Positions 55,571 through 64,000 of a DNA stretch of 64,000 nucleotides are shown here, in pieces (position 1 is the first letter of the stretch; each line of letters begins with the position of its first letter). The stretch comes from Candidatus Melainabacteria bacterium. Its GTDB lineage: Bacteria; Cyanobacteriota; Vampirovibrionia; Obscuribacterales; Obscuribacteraceae. The stretch lies in NCBI GenBank assembly GCA_003963305.1, contig RXJR01000011.1:141152-205151 (forward strand). Direction: 5' to 3'. A program made the translations under genes and the position numbers. The notes beneath the pieces were generated by a model. That model saw only the letters and a program-made list of their open reading frames with translations. It was not told where the DNA came from and made no database searches.

Positions 55571-56752
55571 TTGAGTTGTTTCCAGGCAAAAACTGATTCC
55601 TATGTTGACGCAAAATGGCTTTCAACAAAATTCATCGCATCACTTCTGGCTGGCGCTCTTGTAGTGGCGGCGTCAGCAACAAATGTACAGGGCAAGCCAG
55701 TTTCAGCCCCTGGAGAAAAGCCCACAACGCAGACAAACAAGGACAAATTACAAACGAAATCACAAAAGCGAACCTACGGGCTGGGCATACAATTGCAATG
55801 CACCGAAAGAACAGAGCCTGTCGACAAGTCTTACGACCGCATCAAAGAAATCGCTGAAATATCTTACACACAAAGATCGTGGGATGAATGGCTCAATAAG
55901 CGCTCCATCAGCTTTGAAGAAGTTCCGCTGGCTCGCTCTAAAGGCTTGAAGATTTATGCGGCACTGGATCTTCTCTCGTACGACGATCCCCGCGCTCACC
56001 TGATTTTAGCCAACAAGAAATTCGGTCTATTTGCAGATCCGAAAGTCAAGGCGGACTATCTGGCGCTGGTCCAGGAGATTGCGGTCAGATGCAAACCAGA
56101 ATACTTCATCCTGCTTGTAGAAGCCAATCTCTACAAAGACAAGAATCCGGCTGATTATGAGGCTTTTCGAAAGATATACCCCGAGGCTGTAGCGCTTGTA
56201 AAAAGATACAGTCCTGCTACTCAAGTTGGAGTCAGTATCACATATGGTGACCACAACAACCGCGATCGAATCGATGCCGAGGACGATCTCTACTTTCAAA
56301 AGTGCGTTACTGACTTCGACGAGAGAAGTGACCTGCTGCCGGTTTCTACCTATCCATTTTTCTATTTAAGCCCTGAGCAAATTCCGCTCGATTTTCTAAG
56401 CCGCATGGCCAGCTTCTCCAGGAAACCACTCTTTCTAACCGAAACGAGTTGGGTTAGTGAATCGTTCGACCTGACAGCGCCAAAAGGGATCAACGTGACA
56501 TTCAAAAGCAGCCCCGATGCCCAATGCCGGTACTATCAAAAGATAGCCGCCTGTGCCGACTATGCTCTTTCACAAAAGCGAAAAATAGAGGCAATCAACT
56601 TCATTTCGTTGAACGATCCACGCCCGCTCTCAGTCGCTATTTTCAAAGTTGTAAACAGACAGTTCGCCTGGTTTTGCTCCCTGGCTGTCAGCGAAAATTC
56701 AGGCAAGCCAAAACCAGCCTTCCAGTTCATGAAAGCGTGGAAGGCGCAGTGA
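55571..56752 (+). CDS. exported glycoside-hydrolase-like TIM-barrel protein (393 aa)
   Basis: The TTG at 55571 has GGAG 6 nt upstream. A signal peptide (about 16-42, FIASLLAGALVVAASA) is followed by a domain of about 330 residues. Spaced strands end in acidic residues, as in GLKIYAALDL, FILLVEANLY, VGVSITYGD and KPLFLTETSW. The Glu in VEAN and in TETSW sit where retaining clan GH-A hydrolases carry the acid and nucleophile. No exact family is recognised and no substrate is implied. Genetic pairing with the patatin suggests an envelope role. Confidence 0.75.
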   Translation: MSCFQAKTDSYVDAKWLSTKFIASLLAGALVVAASATNVQGKPVSAPGEKPTTQTNKDKLQTKSQKRTYGLGIQLQCTERTEPVDKSYDRIKEIAEISYTQRSWDEWLNKRSISFEEVPLARSKGLKIYAALDLLSYDDPRAHLILANKKFGLFADPKVKADYLALVQEIAVRCKPEYFILLVEANLYKDKNPADYEAFRKIYPEAVALVKRYSPATQVGVSITYGDHNNRDRIDAEDDLYFQKCVTDFDERSDLLPVSTYPFFYLSPEQIPLDFLSRMASFSRKPLFLTETSWVSESFDLTAPKGINVTFKSSPDAQCRYYQKIAACADYALSQKRKIEAINFISLNDPRPLSVAIFKVVNRQFAWFCSLAVSENSGKPKPAFQFMKAWKAQ

Positions 56753-56774
56753 GTTCAGCTCGACAGCAATCGAG

Positions 56775-56820
56775 AATGACCAACTCCGAAACTAATATAA
56801 AGATAAAAGTTGGTCATTTT
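56775..56820 (+). terminator. intrinsic terminator, long loop
   Basis: AATGACCAACT and AGTTGGTCATT form an 11-bp stem with a 22-nt AT-rich loop, then TTTT. It follows the stop at 56752. Confidence 0.7.
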
Positions 56821-56944
56821 AGACCGTAAAGCAGCGCTGGATAAGCTTTTGCCGTGAACAAACGACTATTCTTTCCGTCTAAAAAAGGGGTACATTGGAA
56901 TAGTAGGCATTCACTGGGCGAATGACCAAGGAGTAAGAAAAAAT

Positions 56945-57688
56945 ATGAAAACCAGCAATCCAGCATTCAGGGAAAAAACCTGGACGAGTGCGGAGCCTGA
57001 TTCAAGCGGAGCAGTGATGACGCTGAACGGCACGGCAATCAAAGGTGGCGTTCTCGGCGCACTGCTGGTCGCAAGCGCGGCTTATCCATGGCACATGTTC
57101 TTCACGAGCAACGCTTCCACTTCGGCCCTCATGCCGTTCATCTTGATTGGCGGTATCGGCGGCTTTATCACCGCCATGATCACAATCTTCAATCAGAAAG
57201 CGGCACCAATTACGGCACCAATCTACGCCATACTCGAAGGTCTTGCACTGGGTGGCATCTCAGCGATGTATGAGTATCAATATCCGGGAGTGGCTATTCA
57301 GGGCATCGCACTCAGCTTCGCAGTTCTGGGTGCATTCTTGCTTGCCTTTTCAACCAAACTGGTGAGACCGTCTCAGAACTTCATGCAAGCCGTCGTCATG
57401 GCGACTTTCGGCATCGCTCTCTATTACCTGGTGGCAATGGTAATGTCGATGTTCGGCATGCACGCTCCGATGATGTGGGATTCAGGTTGGCTGAGCATCG
57501 GATTCAGCTTGTTCGTTGTAACTATCGCCGCATTGAACCTCTTTATCGACTTCAACTTCATTGAAGCAAATGTTGAAAACGGTGCTCCAAAATACATGGA
57601 GTGGTATGGTGCTTTCGGTTTGATGCTGACAATGGTTTGGCTCTATCTGGAAGTCTTGAGACTGCTGTCGAAATTGCGTAGTCGCTAA
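56945..57688 (+). CDS. Bax inhibitor-1/YccA family membrane protein (247 aa)
   Basis: After a polar N-terminus of about 30 residues beginning KTSNPAF, there are seven hydrophobic helices, with the family's pattern YAILEGLALGGISAMYE and LNLFIDFNFIEANVENGAPKYMEWYGAFGL. The Asp/Glu residues in the last helices are typical of this family of calcium-leak or protease-modulating proteins. Role in bacteria is uncertain. GGAG lies about 10 nt upstream of the ATG. Confidence 0.9.
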   Translation: MKTSNPAFREKTWTSAEPDSSGAVMTLNGTAIKGGVLGALLVASAAYPWHMFFTSNASTSALMPFILIGGIGGFITAMITIFNQKAAPITAPIYAILEGLALGGISAMYEYQYPGVAIQGIALSFAVLGAFLLAFSTKLVRPSQNFMQAVVMATFGIALYYLVAMVMSMFGMHAPMMWDSGWLSIGFSLFVVTIAALNLFIDFNFIEANVENGAPKYMEWYGAFGLMLTMVWLYLEVLRLLSKLRSR

Positions 57689-57743
57689 GCAAGAGCCATC
57701 TATACACGAGCCATCTATACGATGGACCAAAGCCTGAAAGTAT

Positions 57744-57766
57744 AAGCCTGTGGACCTCACAGGCTT
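57744..57766. terminator. bidirectional hairpin between convergent genes
   Basis: AAGCCTGTG-GACCT-CACAGGCTT is a perfect 9-bp stem between the Bax-inhibitor gene and fpg. The tails are only weakly T-rich. Confidence 0.55.
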
Positions 57767-57957
57767 TGCCATATCCGGTCAACTTCGAGTTTAGTGTCTG
57801 AATCCAGCAGTGGAAGCCATTCCTGGCGTGCTTATCTTTCGATCGGCCTTACTTGAAGGTAATTGAATAGATGCGGGTCGAGTGCCAACTGGTGAGGGGT
57901 CATTGTCACTGAATTAATTACATCGGAGTAAGGGGTGGAGAATTAGTAAGGCTCCTT

Positions 57958-58812
57958 TTACTTTCTGGACTTTCTGACAGCTTTGATCGGCTGGCAAACC
58001 AGACAGAAGTGCGACGAACGACCGGCAATTTTCACTCTTTCAATCTCACTCTTACAGACCCGGCAAGGCAGCCCCTCGCGCCCGTAAACACCGGCTTTGT
58101 TTTGATAATTTCCGTTCACGCCTTCGCTGTCTCGATAATCTGAGAGCGTAGAACCGCGATGCTTAATGGCTCGCTTAAGCACTTTTTGAATTTCATTGGC
58201 GAGTTTGTCCAGCTCAGCGCGCTTCACTGTTCCTGCAGGTCTGAGCGGGTTGATACCAGCCTGATAGAGCGACTCGTCTGCATAAATGTTGCCGATACCG
58301 GCAATTAAACGCTGATCTAACAAGGCAGTCTTGACCGGTTGTTTCTTACCGTCAAAGAGACTGGCTAGAATCTCCCCCGACATCTGATCAAGCGGCTCTA
58401 CGCCCAACTCACCGAGTGTAGGAATAACATCAACGAACGTTTTTCCAGGCGGAACATACCAGAGCCTTCCAAACACTCGCATATCTTCAAAACGAAGTTC
58501 TCTGCCGTCTTTCAAACCCATGCGTACGCGCAAGAAACGACTCGGCTGCTGCAAATCTTTGACCACCATGAGCCGACCGGACATGCGCAGATGACAGGCC
58601 AGACCGGCGCCTCGGTCAAGGTTGATGAGAATATATTTGCCGCGCCTGGTCACACTTTCGAAGCGGTGCCCGGCAAGCTGATCGATAAATTCTTCAACTT
58701 CAGGATAGCCAATCGAGTCGTCGCGAAGCACGTCCACTTCTGACACAAAGGAGCCGGGCAATTGCAGTTGCAACCCGCGACAAACAGTCTCGACCTCAGG
58801 CAACTCAGGCAA
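57958..58812 (-). CDS. mutM: Formamidopyrimidine-DNA glycosylase (MutM/Fpg)
   Basis: The N-terminus MPELPEVETVCRGL provides the catalytic Pro2 and Glu3. The mid-protein helix-two-turn-helix (RLIAGIGNIYADESLYQAGI) and C-terminal zinc finger (CRVC ... FCLVC) are complete. It removes oxidised purines such as 8-oxoguanine and cuts the abasic site. Length (284 aa) is normal. It lies 12 nt downstream of the antiporter gene on the same strand. Confidence 0.97.
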   Translation of the reverse strand: MPELPEVETVCRGLQLQLPGSFVSEVDVLRDDSIGYPEVEEFIDQLAGHRFESVTRRGKYILINLDRGAGLACHLRMSGRLMVVKDLQQPSRFLRVRMGLKDGRELRFEDMRVFGRLWYVPPGKTFVDVIPTLGELGVEPLDQMSGEILASLFDGKKQPVKTALLDQRLIAGIGNIYADESLYQAGINPLRPAGTVKRAELDKLANEIQKVLKRAIKHRGSTLSDYRDSEGVNGNYQNKAGVYGREGLPCRVCKSEIERVKIAGRSSHFCLVCQPIKAVRKSRK

Positions 58813-58824
58813 ATCGTCACCTCG

Positions 58825-59892
58825 TCAAGCGTAAAAGAATGCCACAGCAAGAATGCAGTATACGGCTAAAAGTTGAACGCCTTCCAACCAATTGCACTCA
58901 CCGTCTGTCGCAACGAAGGACAAAATAATCACCGAGATTACAACCGACAGCACTTCGAATTCGCTAAAGCGCAAATCCATAGGCTGCCCAATCAATACAC
59001 TGAGAAAAACGATCACTGGCGCAACGAAAAGAGCTATCTGTGCGCCCGAACCAAGAGCAATGTTGATGGACAGATCCATCTTATTTTTAAGAGCCATAAT
59101 CACAGCTGTACTGTGTTCGGCGGCGTTGCCCACAATGGCGACAAGAATAATTCCAACAAAAAGTCGTGAGATGTGAAGTGAGTGAGCCGCTTCCTCAACA
59201 GCGTGCACCAGGTATTCGCTCAAGACTGCCACCAACACTGTAGCAACCAGCAGTACCACGATCGATTTATTGACGCTCCAGGGATTTTCGCCCTCATCCA
59301 TGGCGTCCAGATTGGCGGAAGCAGTGTAAAGACTGGCATGAGTCTTCAAACTGAAAACAAGACTCAATATGTATGTCGTGAACAAAATCAAAGAGATGGC
59401 CATGGCGAGATTTACTTCATCGCCTGGATCGATATGCGCGGCGAAGTGAAAAACCGCCGGAACAACAAGACTGATTGCGCCAAGAGCGAGCAACGTCGCA
59501 GACGTAGTGGCTGCGGTGCGATTGAAGGTTTGATTGTTGTACTTCAGCCCGCCTGCCAAGATGCTACCGCCCAGCACGAGCAAAATGTTTCCGATAATCG
59601 ATCCGGTGATCGATGCCTTCACTACATCAACAAGACCGTGTCGCAAACCGGCAAAGGCAATAATAAGTTCGCAGGCGTTGCCAAAGGTGGCATTTAAAAG
59701 CCCGCCCAGACCGGTGCCAACTCTGTCACTCAAATACTCAGTGGCCTTACCCATAAGACCGGCAAGCGGAATAATTCCCAGACAGGCCGTGACAAATATG
59801 ATGGTCGGCGGCATGCCCATATGAGCCCCGATAATGGGCACGGGAATGAAGATAATGAACACGTTCAAGATCGTGTCAGCTGTGAGTTTCAT
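58825..59892 (-). CDS. cax: Ca2+/H+ antiporter (CaxA/ChaA family)
   Basis: This 355-aa protein has about eleven helices in two halves. Each half carries the family's alpha motif with ion-binding Glu: GNACELIIAF in the first and GNAAEHSTAV in the second, each followed by a Gly-rich helix (SIIGNILLVLGGSI and ALGSGAQIALFV). It exchanges cytoplasmic Ca2+ for protons. It is upstream of mutM in the same direction. Confidence 0.94.
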   Translation of the reverse strand: MKLTADTILNVFIIFIPVPIIGAHMGMPPTIIFVTACLGIIPLAGLMGKATEYLSDRVGTGLGGLLNATFGNACELIIAFAGLRHGLVDVVKASITGSIIGNILLVLGGSILAGGLKYNNQTFNRTAATTSATLLALGAISLVVPAVFHFAAHIDPGDEVNLAMAISLILFTTYILSLVFSLKTHASLYTASANLDAMDEGENPWSVNKSIVVLLVATVLVAVLSEYLVHAVEEAAHSLHISRLFVGIILVAIVGNAAEHSTAVIMALKNKMDLSINIALGSGAQIALFVAPVIVFLSVLIGQPMDLRFSEFEVLSVVISVIILSFVATDGECNWLEGVQLLAVYCILAVAFFYA

Positions 59893-60156
59893 TGATTCCT
59901 AGTCTAAGCACCGCATGCTTTCGCTACCCTTGAATGGTTCGATTGCTGTCTTTTCTACTTGCCCATTTAGCTCAGCAACTTACGCGCTGTTTTTGAAAAG
60001 CATCGCTTCAAATTCCAGCTAAGTTTAATGCATTGCATATATCCAAATTGTGCTTCAAAGTTTTTCCGCAAAAACTAATCACCCGCAAGAGGTGTAATTA
60101 AAGCGCCGCCAAGTTAGGATCAGTACTCTATAGCCAGAAGCACAGCGGACCCCTCA

Positions 60157-60582
60157 GTGAAACAGACAGCAGGCACACTTCTTTATCGATTCAAGAAGAA
60201 AAATCTTGAAGTCCTGCTCGTTCATCCCTCCGGCAACTACAACAAAAAGTCTCCCTGGAGCATTCCGAAAGGACTGCCTGATGAGGGTGAAGATCTGGAA
60301 GATGCCGCTCGCCGCGAAACTGAAGAAGAAACTGGTGTCACGCCTGGTGACCTGGAAACACTTGGCTACGTCGAATACACCAAGAGCCGCAAGCGAGTGC
60401 ATTGTTTTGCCGGACCATCGCCGAAAGACGCAGCTCCCAGTTGCACCTCATGGGAAGTAGATCGCGCTGAATTCGTGGTCATGGAAGACGCAAAAAAGAT
60501 CATTCATCCAGACCAGTTTCCGCTTCTCTTGCGTCTAGAGGATCTGCTTAATGAGGAACGTCCTCGGAAGTCGAAAAAGTAG
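60157..60582 (+). CDS. Nudix hydrolase (141 aa)
   Basis: The Nudix box GLPDEGEDLEDAARRETEEE followed by TGV fits the Gx5Ex7REUxEExGU pattern, except Thr at the U position. The start is a GTG. The substrate (a nucleoside diphosphate linked to another group) cannot be told; the lead-in WSIPKG resembles Ap4A-type hydrolases. Confidence 0.9.
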   Translation: MKQTAGTLLYRFKKKNLEVLLVHPSGNYNKKSPWSIPKGLPDEGEDLEDAARRETEEETGVTPGDLETLGYVEYTKSRKRVHCFAGPSPKDAAPSCTSWEVDRAEFVVMEDAKKIIHPDQFPLLLRLEDLLNEERPRKSKK

Positions 60583-60743
60583 CTAAACGACGCGCCTTTC
60601 AGCAGTTCTAAACAGCGTTTTTGTTGTAAGAAAAAATTTACCGCGATTGCAGTGTATCTACCCAAGATATACAGAGGATGACTCGGTTACCATTACACCA
60701 ACAGTTAAGTTTTGTACTGGCCCTAGAGGCCCAAGGAGGAACG

Positions 60744-62027
60744 ATGATGGCTGTAAAGTCGGTTGAAAAACCGACCATGGAGTGTGAAACAGAGCACTTC
60801 CTGATGGCGCAACGTCAGTTGGACGAGATCGCTTTAGAAATGGGTCTAGACCCAGAGTTGCATGAAAGACTGCGTTATCCGAAAAGAGCGCTGATTGTTA
60901 CCGTGCCGGTCCGCATGGACGACGGAACAGTTAAGTCGTTTACGGGTTACAGAGTTCACCATGACGTCACTCTAGGACCAGCCAAAGGCGGTCTCAGATA
61001 TCATCCTGAGGTCAATTTGGGCGAAGTTTCCTGCCTGGCCATGTTGATGACATGGAAGTGTGCGCTGATGGGGCTGCCTTATGGTGGCGCCAAAGGTGGC
61101 ATCCGCGTCGAGCCATGGAAACTGTCGCAAGGTGAGTTAGAAAGACTGACCCGCCGGTACACTTCCGAAATCATCAATCTGCTCGGACCAGACAAAGACA
61201 TTCCAGCACCTGATATGTACACGAACGAGCAGACGATGGCTTGGATCATGGATACATACAGCATCAACGTCGGTCACACGGTGCCCAGCGTGGTGACCGG
61301 GAAACCAGTTTCAATCGGCGGTTCCTTCGGACGCCATGAGGCAACCGGCCGCGGAGTCGCTTTCTGCGTGCGTCGCGCCGTTGACCACTTCGGCATCAAA
61401 GCCAAAACCCCTTCAGTAGTAGTGCAGGGCTTCGGTAATGTCGGCGCTATAACCGCCAAACTGCTCCATGCATCAGGTTACAAAGTCATCGCCGTCTCCG
61501 ATGTGCATGGTGGCATCTATAATCCTGATGGATTGGACATTCCGCGACTGCTCGCCTATGTCACAGAGATGGGCAAGGTGGAAGGATTCACAGGCAGCAA
61601 GACAATCAGCAACACCGATATGCTCGAACTCGAGTGCGATGTGCTGGTGCCTGCGGCTCTGGGAAATCAAATCACCAAAGCCAATGTCGACCGCCTGCGC
61701 TGCAAGATTGTCGTTGAAGGCGCCAACGGTCCAACCAGCCCTGAAGCCGACCTTGCTCTGCACCAGAAAGGCATTCCCGTTATACCCGACATTCTCGCCA
61801 ATGCCGGCGGCGTAACCGTCAGCTATTTCGAGTGGGTACAGGGGTTGATGCACTTGTTCTGGACCGAAGACGAAGTCAACAGCCGCCTCGAACAAATCAT
61901 GGGCAGAGCTTGTGACCAGGTTCTCGAGCTCAGCACAAAATCAGGCTTACGCCCGAGAATGGCAGCGCTGAGAATCGGCGTGTCAAAATTGGCAGAAGCG
62001 AAAAAACTTCGCGGACTCTATCCGTAG
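60744..62027 (+). CDS. gdhA: Glutamate dehydrogenase (Glu/Leu/Phe/Val family)
   Basis: The ATG at 60744 has AAGGAGG 5 nt upstream, giving 427 aa; the frame is open earlier without such a site. The catalytic Lys lies in YGGAKGGIR, the substrate region is GPAKGGLRYHP, and the NAD(P) fold starts at VVQGFGNVG. It interconverts glutamate with 2-oxoglutarate and ammonia. A strong terminator follows at 62041. Confidence 0.96.
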   Translation: MMAVKSVEKPTMECETEHFLMAQRQLDEIALEMGLDPELHERLRYPKRALIVTVPVRMDDGTVKSFTGYRVHHDVTLGPAKGGLRYHPEVNLGEVSCLAMLMTWKCALMGLPYGGAKGGIRVEPWKLSQGELERLTRRYTSEIINLLGPDKDIPAPDMYTNEQTMAWIMDTYSINVGHTVPSVVTGKPVSIGGSFGRHEATGRGVAFCVRRAVDHFGIKAKTPSVVVQGFGNVGAITAKLLHASGYKVIAVSDVHGGIYNPDGLDIPRLLAYVTEMGKVEGFTGSKTISNTDMLELECDVLVPAALGNQITKANVDRLRCKIVVEGANGPTSPEADLALHQKGIPVIPDILANAGGVTVSYFEWVQGLMHLFWTEDEVNSRLEQIMGRACDQVLELSTKSGLRPRMAALRIGVSKLAEAKKLRGLYP

Positions 62028-62040
62028 AGAACATCAGAAA

Positions 62041-62068
62041 ACGGGGGCAAACAAGCCCCCGTTTTTTT
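62041..62068 (+). terminator. strong intrinsic terminator of gdhA
   Basis: ACGGGGGC-AAACAA-GCCCCCGT stem-loop followed by seven Ts, 14 nt after the gdhA stop. Confidence 0.95.
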
Positions 62069-62171
62069 CTCTATGGAGCTGCCGATAAATGCGGTAGAGA
62101 ATTGCTCTGGCGTGGAAGAGTGTATTAGCCCAATTTAATGGGCGACTGGCAGAATCGGAAGACAGCAAAAC

Positions 62172-63785
62172 ATGTTTAATACCGGCAAATCATCTCAATC
62201 TCCAAGAAACGTACGTCTTCCAAAGCAATCGGCGATGCCGAGCTATGGCGACATCCAATTTTTGATGCAAGAGGCAAACAAGATCCTTGGTCGTTGGGTG
62301 GAACTGCCTTATTCGGCCAGTGACCGCAAACAGGAATACATTCTCTCGGTCAAATATGACAATCGAGAAGAAGACCCGAACTGGTCATTGTTCCAGGTCA
62401 CTAATGCCGGTCAATCAGCAATCTGGAATTACGCCAGCCGCGACTTGAGTCTGATTGCCAACTTGATCATGACCAGTTCAGGCGGCGACCAACTGGAAGA
62501 TGTAATTCCCTCCAGCGCACTTATGGGGAAAGCCGGCGAGTCGCAAATGAGCGGAACAACCGGCGGCATGGGACAGACCCCTACACAAGTGAGCAGCGGT
62601 AGCGGCATCACTTTCGACCCACCCCGACCCGGTGCTAAAGCTACTCTGGAAGGAGATCTGAAAAATCTCCAGGTACCGAACTTGCTGCAATCAATCAATC
62701 TCGCCAAAATGACAGGCCGACTTGATGTACGCAGTCGCACAGAGAATTCAGAGATTTACTTTCAAGACGGCATTCCCCTGCATGGTGTGCTCAAAGATTT
62801 GAAAGGTGACAACGCCCTGATTGAATTGATCACATGGGCAAACGGAGAGTTTCGCTTCTGGCCGGATGAGCGAACCAACGAGCGAACCATCAACAAACGA
62901 CTGGATTCGATGCTGATGGAAGGCGTTGCTCTGCTCGACCAGAACAAATACCTGGAAACTGCTGGTCTGAAACTGGAATCATGCCTGGTGAAAAAGAACG
63001 CCATGATTTCTGAAGAAGAATTTGCAGCGCGCGTCGCCAAAGGCGCTCCCATCGGTCTTGAGCAACAGCTCGATTTCTATGAATTGATAGACAACCGCAA
63101 TACACTGTTCGATCTGTTGCGCAATCGGCCGATGAGCAAAGTTGACTGGGTGCCAATTCTCTTCAATCTTGTCAGCTGCGGACTGGTGCAAATCACTGAC
63201 CAGGCGCCACAACAAAACCGATTGGCTACATTGAAGGCTCTCGGCGTTGACGAAGCAGCTGTTCAGGGCGTACTGAAAAACCTGCTGCGACCTGAAACAG
63301 GAATCCTCAGCTATCCTGCCTTCATTTACTTGTTGGACCAGGAGTATCTACGATACGAATACTTCAACCTGCCCTTCTCACTTTTGGTCTTCTCTATTGG
63401 CCAGCGAAAAGGCGGGCCGGATGGACTTGTAGAAGCGTTACAAATGTTGGCAGTGCGCCGAGCAATGCAAAGAATTTCTCTCGTTAAGAGACAAGTCGAT
63501 ATGCTCGGACATTACGAAACATTCGACTACGCGATGCTTCTGCCCAACACCAACTCCACCGCCGCAAGCGCACTGGCAAATAGAATTGCTGACGTTTTAC
63601 GCGAAGCACCTCTATCGTCAGATATGGACTCACGCAGTCTGGCACTGGCATTCGGGGTAGCTACAGTTCCTGAAGACTGTCAGGAATTAGATAAAGTTCT
63701 AATTGCCGCCCGTAAAGCACGAGACAAAGCAAAATTCTCCCAGCAGCGAGTTGTGCTTGCCCGCGAAATCATGGCGCAGTCTTGA
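62172..63785 (+). CDS. DUF4388 protein with a degenerate GGDEF-like domain (537 aa)
   Basis: Residues about 155-260 form a DUF4388 (PATAN-like) domain (LEGDLKNLQVPNLLQSINLA, then SEIYFQDGIPLHGVLKD, WANGEFRFW), known in two-component and gliding/motility networks. The C-terminal region (about 365-535) has the length and order of a GGDEF domain, but the signature reads GHYETF in place of GGDEF, so cyclase activity is unlikely. The N-terminal 130 residues are unassigned. It may act as a signalling adaptor. Confidence 0.82.
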   Translation: MFNTGKSSQSPRNVRLPKQSAMPSYGDIQFLMQEANKILGRWVELPYSASDRKQEYILSVKYDNREEDPNWSLFQVTNAGQSAIWNYASRDLSLIANLIMTSSGGDQLEDVIPSSALMGKAGESQMSGTTGGMGQTPTQVSSGSGITFDPPRPGAKATLEGDLKNLQVPNLLQSINLAKMTGRLDVRSRTENSEIYFQDGIPLHGVLKDLKGDNALIELITWANGEFRFWPDERTNERTINKRLDSMLMEGVALLDQNKYLETAGLKLESCLVKKNAMISEEEFAARVAKGAPIGLEQQLDFYELIDNRNTLFDLLRNRPMSKVDWVPILFNLVSCGLVQITDQAPQQNRLATLKALGVDEAAVQGVLKNLLRPETGILSYPAFIYLLDQEYLRYEYFNLPFSLLVFSIGQRKGGPDGLVEALQMLAVRRAMQRISLVKRQVDMLGHYETFDYAMLLPNTNSTAASALANRIADVLREAPLSSDMDSRSLALAFGVATVPEDCQELDKVLIAARKARDKAKFSQQRVVLAREIMAQS

Positions 63786-63795
63786 TAAAATCTGC

Positions 63796-63823
63796 TTGAC
63801 ATTAGGGTCAGCACAATTAGAAT
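63796..63823 (+). promoter_or_regulatory. sigma70-type promoter near the right edge
   Basis: TTGACA (63796-63801) and TAGAAT (63818-63823) with a 16-bp spacer are close to consensus. They point to a gene beginning near or past the right edge. An ATG at 63952 opens a frame running off the end, but too little is visible to call it. Confidence 0.6.
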
Positions 63824-64000
63824 ATTATTCGCGCATGACTTCAGCATGCCTCCAGATTTCTAGTGCCCGGGGTAAATGCCCTGAGACAAACTATTGCAAT
63901 GATGGAAAAACGAATGCAAAATGCATTTGGTAGCCGAACGCATGGGTGGCAATGAGCGTTAATCCGTTTCACAGCGTAATGACATCGAGAGCAGCATTTG

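Noticed and set aside
63952-64000. Start of a gene running off the right edge
   Set aside because: Only 16 codons are visible, with a poorly spaced ribosome site; the upstream promoter suggests a gene, but its start cannot be fixed.

Overview
The window looks like chromosomal DNA of a diderm bacterium of moderate GC. The best guess is a non-photosynthetic relative of Cyanobacteria (Vampirovibrionia/Melainabacteria, Obscuribacter-like). This rests on inference only: long regulator-rich genes, a DUF4388 protein, VirB6-like membrane proteins, CxxC-x17-CxxC zinc ribbons and TAnnnT-type -10 boxes. No rRNA, tRNA, transposase, integrase or CRISPR array was seen.

Left third (1-30.8 kb) is an accessory region interrupted by a thiamine operon. 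It holds three large secreted or polytopic proteins resembling VirB6/TrbL channel subunits: one cut by the left edge, one of 542 aa, and one of 1383 aa fused to RHS-like beta repeats and a C-terminal TPR. Around them lie many small or medium unknown proteins (4870-7801, 14577-18293, 24535-25383), a Sel1-repeat protein, a protein built of MshEN/GspE_N-like repeats, a soluble histidine kinase, an OmpR-type regulator, a membrane histidine kinase with two PAS domains, and a TadG-like protein with a secreted partner. Many of these genes, and none of the housekeeping genes, are preceded in the right orientation by a shared bipartite element, TTCCAC-N21-TAnnnT. It looks like a dedicated promoter and suggests one regulon. 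No VirB4/VirD4-type ATPase, pilin or TadA is visible, so the machine is incomplete here and its function is unknown.

Thiamine operon (14.4-8.8 kb, minus strand): TPP riboswitch, thiC, thiO, thiS, thiG and a thiD-thiE fusion, all overlapping or within 1 nt. It makes both halves of thiamine phosphate and joins them. thiF is not present.

Middle (30.8-43.4 kb): small secreted proteins, a glycine-zipper protein, a very large hybrid kinase in which the first kinase and two of three receivers have lost their phosphorylation residues, a TPR protein, a zinc-ribbon protein, and two adjacent ATP-dependent DNA ligases (a stand-alone ligase and a PE-Lig-Pol LigD) without Ku.

Right third (43.4-64 kb): a NatAB-like ABC exporter whose second permease is fused to a CPBP protease, a VWA protein coupled to a large Eco57I-like DNA methyltransferase, a pseudo-REC-GGDEF-EAL protein, a UPF0104/LPG-synthase-type flippase-like protein, a patatin phospholipase with a secreted TIM-barrel-like protein, a Bax-inhibitor-1 family protein, Fpg glycosylase, a Ca2+/H+ antiporter, a Nudix hydrolase, glutamate dehydrogenase, and a DUF4388 protein with a degenerate GGDEF domain. 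These mostly look like ordinary chromosomal genes.
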